This document shows, piece by piece, positions 53,584-61,188 of a stretch of 64,000 bases of DNA. The first letter of the stretch is position 1. Each line of letters begins with the position of its first letter. A model generated the notes under the pieces. It ran no database searches. It worked only from the letters and a program-made list of their open reading frames with translations, and had not been told where the DNA came from. This DNA comes from Chitinophaga filiformis. Lineage in GTDB: Bacteria > Bacteroidota > Bacteroidia > Chitinophagales > Chitinophagaceae. The translations under genes were made by a program, and so were the position numbers. The DNA is taken from the NCBI RefSeq assembly GCF_900102545.1, contig NZ_FNBN01000009.1, forward strand, positions 124,001-188,000, in the 5' to 3' direction.

Positions 53584-56500
53584 CTATTTTCTCATGCTGG
53601 CAACGTACGCGGAAGGCAGCATATTATAGGCCATTTTGAAGTATTTGGCAAAGTATTTAGGATTGTTAAAACCTACCTCATAAGCCACCTCTGTTACGTT
53701 CATTTCTGTTTTGGACAATAACTGGGCTGCCTTTTTGAGGCGCACGGTACGGATAAATTCCACCGGCGTTTGTCCCGTGAGGGAGAAAATACGCCTGTAA
53801 ACAGATACCCTGTTCATACAAAGCTCCCGGCTGAGTTCTTCCACAGAGAAACCGGCATTGGAAAGGTTCTTTTCCACGATCGCCAGCACTTTCTCCAGGA
53901 ATTTCTCGTTCGGGGAGGGCACATGTCCCTCGCCTGTCGTTTCGGGAGAGCCAATAATGTGTTTTACCAGGGTCTGTCTTGCCAGGAGGTTACGGATCCT
54001 GGACAGCATGATCTCGAAGTTGAAGGGCTTCACCATGTAATCTGCCGCCCCGGTTTCCAGTCCTTTTAGCTGTTCTTCTTCCCCGGCCATGGCAGTAAGC
54101 AGTATTACGGGGATGTGGCGGGTACGGTTGTCGTGTTTGATTTTCCCACACAGTTCAACGCCGTCCATGACCGGCATATTAATGTCGCTCACTACCAGGT
54201 CAGGATGCCCTGATAATGTCTTCTGCCATCCCGCGCCGCCATCAGCTGCTTCGATAATATTATAATATGCCTTCAGGTTCTCTTTCAGGTAGAAGCGGAA
54301 GTCGTCATTGTCTTCTATCAGGAGGATGGTCTGTTTTTCAGTCGAAGACTCCATTAGGTCAGCAACCGGTAAGGAAATCTCCTCTTCTTCAACCACGTCT
54401 GCCGTTGCCTTAGCTGCATGAAGGACCGGAGAAACCATCACAGATTCCGTCTGAGGCGCCTGTTCATGTTCCTCTGACAGCTCAATAGGCAGTTGTACAA
54501 TAAAACAGCTACCCTTGTTCACCTCACTTTCTACCGTGATGGTCCCGTTATTCAGTTTTACAAATTCTTTCGTAATGGCTAACCCTATTCCGCTACCCCG
54601 GTTCACAAACCCTCCCGGCATGTCACTCTGGAAGAACTGCTCAAAGACTTTCTCATGTCTTTCCGCCGGAATACCGATTCCTGTGTCTTTAACCCTTATT
54701 TCCAGCCATGTTTTATCATCTGTGGAACTGAGTGTCGTTTCAACTGTTACGGTGCCTCCCTGGGGCGTAAATTTGAAAGCGTTGGATAAAAGGTTGAACA
54801 GGATCCGTTCTATCTTATCGTGGTCAAAACTGGTATATAGCTGGCTACAACTACTCTGGTAGGAGAAATGGATTTGTTTTCGCTCCGCCAGGTCAGTGAA
54901 AGAGCAGGCTACATCTTTAATAAATTCGGCAATGTCTCCTCTGACAGGGTCGAGCTTCAGCTCGTGCATTTCCATCCTCCGGAAATCCATCAGCTGGTTT
55001 ACCAGGTTCAATAAACGTTTGGCATTGCGGTAGATAAGCTGGAACTTGTTTTTGTCCTCCTGGGTCTTCGTATGCCGGATGATCTCTTCTATAGGCGACA
55101 GTATTAGCGACACCGGCGTACGGAATTCATGGCTGACATTTGTAAACAGCTTGATCTTCATCATGTCCAGTTCATGCATGCGTTGCGCTTCTCTTCTTTC
55201 CTGCTGGAGTACGAAACGGGTATGGGCGCGTTTGATCACCTGTCTTCTTAAAAGCAGCAATATGGAAACTACCAGTACCATGTAGATGATATAGGCCAGC
55301 GGCGTTTTCCAGAATGGTGGCTTGATACGGATCTTGAGGGAAATACCTTCTTCATTCCAGTAGCCGTCTTCATTGGCTGCCTTCAGCATCAGGGTGTAGG
55401 TGCCCGGGTTGATGTTGGTATAGGTGATACGTCTGGTTTTACCATCGGTGGTCAGCCATTCCTCGTTAAAGTCTTTCAGTTTGTAGGCATACTGGTTTTT
55501 GTCGGTATTGATGAAGTTTAAGGCTGCAAAATCAATGGAGAAATCATTCTCATTGTATTTAAGCACAATCTCTTTTATCTCGGACAAAGAAGTTGGCAGC
55601 ACGACGCGGTTACCCACCTTTTCATTGACTTCTACTGTCTTGTTGGACAGCTGCAATCCCGTCAGTACAATAGCAGGCTTATTGGTATTCTGTGGCAGCG
55701 ATGCAGGATTGAACAGGTTGAATCCGTCGGCACCGCCGAAAATGAGTTCCCCCGACCGGAGTTTAAGGGCGGCGTTAACATTGAAGGCCTTTCCCTGCAG
55801 TCCGTCTTTATCATCATAATTGCGGCAGCTGATGCTGAGTTGCCCCTCAGGACTTTCCTTCACAGCGACCTTACTTAATCCATTGGAGGTGCTGACCCAG
55901 AGATATCCCTCATTATCCTCCAGTATACTGATGATATTATTATCCGGCAGCCCATCTTTCACTGTAAATGATTTGAAGGTCTGTGAGGCTTCATCAAATA
56001 CATTCAGGCCGGAGCGGGTACCTGCCCACATGTGTCCATGCCTGTCGTACAGGAGAGAGAACACGTTGTCATTACTCAGCTGGTGGGTGGCATTCAGGTA
56101 ATGTACAAAAATGCCTTTGGAGTTGTCCAGCACGTCGATGCCGTAAGCGGTGGCTATCCAGAGATTCCCTTTTTTATCTTCCGCAAAGGCGGTGATGAAG
56201 TTGGAATGAACGGAAGCTGGTTGATTAACATTATTATGATAAAAGATGCTGTTACCGGGGTCAAATCTGTCTAATCCACCACCGAGGGTGCCTGCCCAGA
56301 AATTGTTGCGTTTATCTCTGTATATTTTCCAGACAGTCTTATTGGCAAGGCTGTTTGGATTCTTCTCATTGTGCTGGTAATGGGTGATCCTGCCCTTGTT
56401 GTAGTAGTCCATTCCTCCGAAATAATACCCGATCCACAGGTTGTCGTGGTCGTCTACATACAGGCTGACAATTACATCGTTACTGATGCTGTTATCATCG

Positions 56501-57699
56501 GCAGGATTGTGTTGCTGCCGGGTAAAAGTTCCTGCGGTACGATCGTAATAAATGAGACCGCCGCCATTGGTGCCGATCCAGATATTCCCCTTTTTGTCTT
56601 CCGCAAAACAGTTTACATCGTTGTAGCTGAGGCTCTGTTTATCGGTAAGACTATGTTTAAACAGGGAGAATTTCAGCATGTTCTCTGTAAAATAACTGAT
56701 GCCTCTTTTATAGGTGCCACACCATACAATGCCGAAATTGTCTTTGTAGAGTGCATATATAGCATTTTCTGCAACGCTTTTAGGGTCTTCTTCCTTGTTG
56801 AGCAGGAAGCGGGAAGAGAAATCGCTTTTGTTTACAAGATTGACACCTCCATGATCCGTCCCTATCCAGATGATGTTTTTATCATCCTGTACAATGCTGT
56901 TGACAATGTCATTATTTAAAGCGCCATTGCGGCTTGATAGCTGTCTGATGGTACCTTTCGCAGGACTCAGGTAGATGACACCAAAGTCATTTTCCGGCAT
57001 ATATACCCATATATCATCCTGTGCATCTATAAAAAAGCGGAGTGAAGCCGGCTGCTTTTCTATCATGGGGATGAGACTGTTATTGCGGTAAACGACCCTG
57101 TTGGCGCCGACATCCAGTTTTTCCAGCCTGCCATTGGTGTAGAGTATGACAAGCCTGTTCTGTGCATCTTTCTTCAGGTCTGAAACGGGAATATTGCTGG
57201 AGCCTGGAATCAATATTTTAGTAGCATGGCCTGTACTGTCGACCTTGTATAACCCTCCACCTGTATATGAAACCCACCAGGTATTACCTGTTTGTGCAAC
57301 GCTGTTCACATAGTATCCCGGCAGTCCTTTATTTTGCAGCCATGTGGTGGCATTCGCGAATTGTTCCCTGACAGGATCATAAATATTATCGCCCGCGCGG
57401 GTTTTGATGTATAAGCGGTTATTCGGAGCAGGATAGATCCCGGTGATATAGTCATCGCTCAGGGAATTAGAGTCCGCTACGTTATGGCGGAATACTTTAA
57501 AGGAATATCCATCATAACGGTTCAATCCGCTCATTGTTCCGAACCACATAAATCCCTTGGAGTCTTTGTATATGTAATTGACCTGATTGTGTGACAGGCC
57601 ATTATTGACATTCAAAGAAGAGAACTGGTAAGATGACTGTTGTGGATAGACATTGTTCACCAGCAATAATAGTGGAATCAGTAATAATTTCATCAACAT
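53584..57699 (-). CDS. Hybrid two-component system sensor/regulator (HTCS), second PUL
   Basis: 1371 residues. Signal peptide, 14-repeat periplasmic propeller (about 25-690), Y_Y_Y domain (about 700-780), membrane helix (about 790-810: AYIIYMVLVVSILLLL), HisKA with His857 (NVSHEFRTPVSL), HATPase with DTGIGIPA and GSGIGLAI, receiver with Asp1172 (SDINMPVMDG) and KPF, and a C-terminal AraC-type HTH (about 1265-1371) ending in VEELSRELCMNRVSVYRRIF-like and VTEVAYEVGFNNPKYFAKYFK motifs. It senses a sugar in the periplasm and should activate the susCD operon immediately downstream. An alternative start two codons in (57693) is possible. It is on the same strand as its target operon, unlike the first PUL. 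Confidence 0.94.
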   Translation of the reverse strand: MLMKLLLIPLLLLVNNVYPQQSSYQFSSLNVNNGLSHNQVNYIYKDSKGFMWFGTMSGLNRYDGYSFKVFRHNVADSNSLSDDYITGIYPAPNNRLYIKTRAGDNIYDPVREQFANATTWLQNKGLPGYYVNSVAQTGNTWWVSYTGGGLYKVDSTGHATKILIPGSSNIPVSDLKKDAQNRLVILYTNGRLEKLDVGANRVVYRNNSLIPMIEKQPASLRFFIDAQDDIWVYMPENDFGVIYLSPAKGTIRQLSSRNGALNNDIVNSIVQDDKNIIWIGTDHGGVNLVNKSDFSSRFLLNKEEDPKSVAENAIYALYKDNFGIVWCGTYKRGISYFTENMLKFSLFKHSLTDKQSLSYNDVNCFAEDKKGNIWIGTNGGGLIYYDRTAGTFTRQQHNPADDNSISNDVIVSLYVDDHDNLWIGYYFGGMDYYNKGRITHYQHNEKNPNSLANKTVWKIYRDKRNNFWAGTLGGGLDRFDPGNSIFYHNNVNQPASVHSNFITAFAEDKKGNLWIATAYGIDVLDNSKGIFVHYLNATHQLSNDNVFSLLYDRHGHMWAGTRSGLNVFDEASQTFKSFTVKDGLPDNNIISILEDNEGYLWVSTSNGLSKVAVKESPEGQLSISCRNYDDKDGLQGKAFNVNAALKLRSGELIFGGADGFNLFNPASLPQNTNKPAIVLTGLQLSNKTVEVNEKVGNRVVLPTSLSEIKEIVLKYNENDFSIDFAALNFINTDKNQYAYKLKDFNEEWLTTDGKTRRITYTNINPGTYTLMLKAANEDGYWNEEGISLKIRIKPPFWKTPLAYIIYMVLVVSILLLLRRQVIKRAHTRFVLQQERREAQRMHELDMMKIKLFTNVSHEFRTPVSLILSPIEEIIRHTKTQEDKNKFQLIYRNAKRLLNLVNQLMDFRRMEMHELKLDPVRGDIAEFIKDVACSFTDLAERKQIHFSYQSSCSQLYTSFDHDKIERILFNLLSNAFKFTPQGGTVTVETTLSSTDDKTWLEIRVKDTGIGIPAERHEKVFEQFFQSDMPGGFVNRGSGIGLAITKEFVKLNNGTITVESEVNKGSCFIVQLPIELSEEHEQAPQTESVMVSPVLHAAKATADVVEEEEISLPVADLMESSTEKQTILLIEDNDDFRFYLKENLKAYYNIIEAADGGAGWQKTLSGHPDLVVSDINMPVMDGVELCGKIKHDNRTRHIPVILLTAMAGEEEQLKGLETGAADYMVKPFNFEIMLSRIRNLLARQTLVKHIIGSPETTGEGHVPSPNEKFLEKVLAIVEKNLSNAGFSVEELSRELCMNRVSVYRRIFSLTGQTPVEFIRTVRLKKAAQLLSKTEMNVTEVAYEVGFNNPKYFAKYFKMAYNMLPSAYVASMRK

Positions 57700-57764
57700 G
57701 GAATAGGCATCAGTCTGTTATGAAAATACGACATTTTAGCCATAGATTTACCAAAATACCCGCT

Positions 57765-58262
57765 ATGAAACCTATTCTTGTCATTTGTACAATATTACTT
57801 GTCCTTGCCGCCTGTAAGCAGCCTAAGCATTCAACTCCCGCTGTTATCGAACTTACTTACCAGCAGACGGACATACAAAATCAGTTCGATACTTTATATA
57901 ATCATCAGCAGGCAGATTCCGGGGTATACAACGGTCTGATAGAACAGGCACTTGCCATATGTCATGATAGTACAGGCAGGGGAGGTGCTATTACGCAGGA
58001 TGTATTTTCCAGCATGTATTATAACCTGCGCAGCAAACGTTACGATTGTGTTACAACAACTGTTTTCCAGTTGCCGGATGGGACTATTTCCGCGATTGGA
58101 TTATTTAATCTGACACCGGGAGATACGATTGCGCCGGATCATGATTTTCCAATTACGGGTGGTGCCGGTGCTTATCATCATATTTCCGGGACTTATACGC
58201 GTAAATACAGCGATGGGGTATATCATGTGAGGTTAAGTTATTATAAGACTGAGCAGCAATAA
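57765..58262 (+). CDS. Small lipoprotein, possibly AOC/dirigent-like barrel
   Basis: 165 residues from ATG 57765 with a lipoprotein signal (LAAC, Cys near 20). The frame is open upstream but that part overlaps the divergent HTCS start and looks unreal. The mature domain has the pattern of allene-oxide-cyclase/dirigent barrels: VTTTVFQLPDGTISAIGLFNLTPGDTIAPDHDFPITGGAGAYHHISGTYTRKYSDGVYHVRLSY is typical in order, split here only for description into strands at about 95-165. This is a suggestion, not a firm call. Role unknown. Divergent from the HTCS gene with a 65-base gap. Confidence 0.6.
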   Translation: MKPILVICTILLVLAACKQPKHSTPAVIELTYQQTDIQNQFDTLYNHQQADSGVYNGLIEQALAICHDSTGRGGAITQDVFSSMYYNLRSKRYDCVTTTVFQLPDGTISAIGLFNLTPGDTIAPDHDFPITGGAGAYHHISGTYTRKYSDGVYHVRLSYYKTEQQ

Positions 58263-58358
58263 GAGCCGCAGGAGGGGCAGTCCGGAGGGCCATTATTGCA
58301 GTTATTACCTATAAAATGGTAATTAAAAAGGTAGTTCAAAAATATTATAAGTCCACCT

Positions 58359-58402
58359 ATGCGTCATAGATGCGTCGTGTATACGCCGTGTATACGTCGT
58401 AT
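58359..58402. repeat. Four tandem 11-bp repeats upstream of the PL6 promoter
   Basis: ATGCGTCATAG, ATGCGTCGTGT, ATACGCCGTGT, ATACGTCGTAT follow one another without gaps (consensus ATRCGTCGTGT). The unit is close to one helical turn, so the copies lie on one DNA face. They end about 55 bases before the -33 element of the PL6 promoter, a position that suits an activator. Confidence 0.7.
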
Positions 58403-58456
58403 ATAAAGCATATTTCTCCTCCGGCTGAAAGAATTTACATCCTCCCTTGCAACCGA

Positions 58457-58486
58457 TTGCTAATTACCAAAAAAGTCCTATCTTAG
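58457..58486 (+). promoter_or_regulatory. Probable promoter of the PL6 gene
   Basis: TTG (58457-58459), 19 bases, then TATCTTAG (58479-58486), one mismatch from TAnnTTTG. The spacing equals that of the better promoters in this window. Confidence 0.5.
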
Positions 58487-58592
58487 AAAAACCACGTTGA
58501 CTCCGCTTACAAAAAGCAGGTGCAGAATTCCCACTTTTTATAACCTGTTTTTATCACCATCCCTTAATCAATTATTATTAAAACAATTTCGC

Positions 58593-60701
58593 ATGAAACA
58601 GCTAATCAAGCCCTTATTGTGCCTGCAACTGTCCGGCAACCTGAAAACCTGGGCCCTGTTTGTCCTTTGCCTGTCGGGACATCTGCAACTATGGGCCGCC
58701 ACTATTAATGTATCGTCCTTATCCGCCTTACAAACCGCTATCAACAATGCCGCTCCCGGAGATGTGATCATCCTGGCAAATGGTACATATACCGCCAGTA
58801 CGGACATTACGATCAGTAAGCAGGGGACAGCTTCCCAGCCGATCACCATTGCTGCCCAGACGATAGGAGGGGCCACGATCAATGGTACTGCTGGTTTTAG
58901 TATTGTTAGTCCGGCTAAGTACATCGTCATCCGCGGCTTTAAATTCACCTTCAATGCCTCCCAGGCAACGATGGCCAGCGGTACCAGTTTCTGTCGCTGG
59001 ACACGCAATGTCTTTGAAACGCCCGGAGAAGGGGAGAACCTGACCATCAACGGGAACGATCATGAAATAGACTACAATACCTTCCAGCATAAGAATGCAT
59101 TGGGACGGTTTATCGCGATGCGGGGTACCGGCAGCCAGATCTGCCAGCGCATACATATCCACCACAACTATTTCCTGGATCACAATCCTCAGACAGGCAA
59201 CGGGGCTGAATCAGTACAGTTCGGCCTTAGTGGTTACAGCCTATCTTCCAGCAACAGCGTTATGGAACATAATCTTTTTGAGGATTGCGAGGGAGAGAAC
59301 GAGCTGGTTTCTATCAAAGCATCCGCAGTAACATTCCGCTTTAATACGATCCGTAATTGCCCTGCCCATCTCACATTGCGACATGGTAACTTCAATATCA
59401 TTTACGGCAACTATTTTATCAACACACCGGGTGTCCGCATCTTTGGAGATGATCATAAAGTGTTCAGCAATCATTTCGAAAATTGCAACCCCGCTATCAA
59501 TGTCGGTAATGGAGATGGCGAGGTAGCCAATGGGGACGCGCTGACTGTTCATGACCGTCCGGATCGTGTGCTGATTGCGTTTAATACTTTGGTCAACAAC
59601 CCCGCCAATATCATCCAGGCCGGACGTACCAATGGGCTGGGAGCAACCGCTATTACCATCGCCAATAATATTATACAGGGCGGCGGAGCAGCAGCTACCA
59701 TCGCCGGACCATACACAGGCGCTGTATGGAGCGGTAATATGCTCTATAATACAAACGGCGATGGCGACATGCCTTCCAGTGGCTACACCACCGCCAATCC
59801 TTTACTTGCAAGAAATGCAACCGGTACATTCCATTTGCAGTCCGGCAGTCCTGCCATTGGCGCTGCTACAGGCTCTTACCCATCCGTAACAACAGATATG
59901 GACGGACAAGCACGCACTGCGCCCCTGGAGATCGGAGCAGATGAGGTGTCTGGCGCAGCCGTTACAGCACGTATACTTACATCTGATTTGGTAGGCCCAA
60001 ATGCAGACAATGACTCCGGTACTACCTGCGAACCCATATCTGCCAGCGGCGATGATGGAAACGTGCCTGCCAATGTACTGGACGATAACCTGAATACCCG
60101 CTGGTCAGCCAATGGAGATGGCCAATGGATCCAGTTCTGCCTGAATGATACGGTGTCTGTTTCCGGCGTACAGATCGCATTTTATAGTGGTAATACCCGT
60201 ACTTCCACTTTTGATGTATTGACAAGTAACAATGGCACCAACTGGACCAATGCATCTACAGGACGGGTCAGCAGTGGAACTTCCCTTAATCTGGAAACCT
60301 TCACATTCACCGCCCGTCAGGCAAAATATGTACGGATACTGGGACACGGTAATAGCGTAAATGCATGGAATAGTTATACAGAAGTAAAAATACAGACCGG
60401 CAGCACCAGCAGGCAGTCCATCGCTGCAATAAAGAGCAGCACTGCGCCTGAAATGACATTAAACACTTCCCCTAATCCGTTCTCCGACCAGACAACCGTT
60501 CACTTTACATTGCCTGACCCCGGCAAGACCCGCCTGGCAGTATATGATATGAACGGCAAAGTAGTTGCAGTGCTGATAAATGCATATCTGTCGGCAGGAA
60601 AATACACGGTACCCTTCAGATCCGACAAAGCCCCTGGCATGTACCTGCTGGAGTTACACCACAACGGAAAATCAGACACAAAGAAGCTGCAGAAATTCTA
60701 A
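58593..60701 (+). CDS. PL6-family polysaccharide lyase with F5/8-type C domain and T9SS tail
   Basis: 702 residues from ATG 58593. The frame is open 32 codons upstream, but the signal peptide starts here. The right-handed beta-helix (about 40-450) has the PL6 pattern ENELVSIKAS (Glu237, Lys242 as base) and LTLRHGN (Arg263 as acid), the catalytic trio of alginate lyase/chondroitinase-B enzymes, and RIFGDDHKVFSNHF coils. A discoidin/F5/8-type C (CBM32-like) domain (about 470-600) and a type IX secretion sorting domain at the C-terminus (SPNPFSDQTTVHF, MNGKVV, GMYLLELHHNGKSDTKKL) follow. It is thus secreted and attached to the surface. Substrate could be alginate or a chondroitin-like glycan. 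Upstream carries tandem repeats and a probable promoter. Confidence 0.88.
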   Translation: MKQLIKPLLCLQLSGNLKTWALFVLCLSGHLQLWAATINVSSLSALQTAINNAAPGDVIILANGTYTASTDITISKQGTASQPITIAAQTIGGATINGTAGFSIVSPAKYIVIRGFKFTFNASQATMASGTSFCRWTRNVFETPGEGENLTINGNDHEIDYNTFQHKNALGRFIAMRGTGSQICQRIHIHHNYFLDHNPQTGNGAESVQFGLSGYSLSSSNSVMEHNLFEDCEGENELVSIKASAVTFRFNTIRNCPAHLTLRHGNFNIIYGNYFINTPGVRIFGDDHKVFSNHFENCNPAINVGNGDGEVANGDALTVHDRPDRVLIAFNTLVNNPANIIQAGRTNGLGATAITIANNIIQGGGAAATIAGPYTGAVWSGNMLYNTNGDGDMPSSGYTTANPLLARNATGTFHLQSGSPAIGAATGSYPSVTTDMDGQARTAPLEIGADEVSGAAVTARILTSDLVGPNADNDSGTTCEPISASGDDGNVPANVLDDNLNTRWSANGDGQWIQFCLNDTVSVSGVQIAFYSGNTRTSTFDVLTSNNGTNWTNASTGRVSSGTSLNLETFTFTARQAKYVRILGHGNSVNAWNSYTEVKIQTGSTSRQSIAAIKSSTAPEMTLNTSPNPFSDQTTVHFTLPDPGKTRLAVYDMNGKVVAVLINAYLSAGKYTVPFRSDKAPGMYLLELHHNGKSDTKKLQKF

Positions 60702-60982
60702 CCGGCAACAGGATATTCTCATCCAGATAACTGGAATAGTCTCATTGATGAGAAAAAAGTATAAGTAAATGATAAAATTAGACAAGTGGTATGAAGCTTT
60801 TTTTCAATGCCTTTTGTTTAACTTTAAAACAGTGTTCCACAATAGATAGCTTAGTCTCACAAGTTATTCCGTTATGAAAGTTTGATCGTTCCTGGCCCGA
60901 TAGCATTACTCATCTTCTTCACCAAAATCCAATTAATCAATTATGAGTTTAATTATTCTGTAACAGTTTCCTTTTGTTAATA

Positions 60983-61000
60983 CATGCAAACGTTTGCATG
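60983..61000. promoter_or_regulatory. LacI-family operator, upstream site
   Basis: CATGCAAACGTTTGCATG is a perfect 18-bp palindrome with a central CG. This is the hallmark of LacI/GalR-family operators. It lies about 190 bases before the SusC start codon. Confidence 0.75.
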
Positions 61001-61069
61001 ATTTAGGAATAAATTGTCAACGTTGGTTCTCTCATTGAAATATATGGGAAGGGAATTCTATTCTCTATT

Positions 61070-61087
61070 TGTGCAATCGTTTGCATG
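61070..61087. promoter_or_regulatory. LacI-family operator, downstream site
   Basis: TGTGCAATCGTTTGCATG matches the upstream palindrome at 15 of 18 positions and keeps the central CG. Centers are 87 bases apart, about eight helical turns, so cooperative binding or looping is possible. A -7-like TCTATTTG (61064-61071) touches this site. Confidence 0.65.
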
Positions 61088-61188
61088 TATGCTTTATCTA
61101 TTCAATCACGTCTGGCATTGTCAGTATCGCTTAGCGTTTATCCAGGTTACATCAGTAGAAGTTCCGCCTAACAATTAAAAATTCCGTT

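Larger units (their letters stand above)
58263..58592. other. Intergenic region upstream of the PL6 gene
   Basis: About 330 bases without a gene. It holds four 11-bp tandem repeats (58359-58402) and a probable promoter (58457-58486) followed by a leader of about 100 bases. The first 95 bases after the lipoprotein stop show nothing recognizable. Confidence 0.6.
60702..61188. other. Intergenic region upstream of the fourth SusC
   Basis: About 490 bases between the PL6 and SusC genes, no gene. It contains two LacI-type palindromes (60983-61000 and 61070-61087). The first 280 bases show only AT-rich DNA and a small palindrome TCTCAT-TG-ATGAGA near 60740-60755, not followed by T on the coding strand. 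Confidence 0.6.

Noticed and set aside
56371..56919. A 182-codon plus-strand frame inside the second HTCS gene
   Set aside because: Repetitive only because the propeller repeats underneath are repetitive; no start context.
58359..58402. CRISPR-type array
   Set aside because: The repeats are 11 bp, contiguous and without spacers, and no cas genes are present.
60740..60760. Palindrome TCTCAT-TG-ATGAGA as terminator of the PL6 gene
   Set aside because: It is followed by A, not T, on the coding strand, so it does not fit a rho-independent terminator for that gene.
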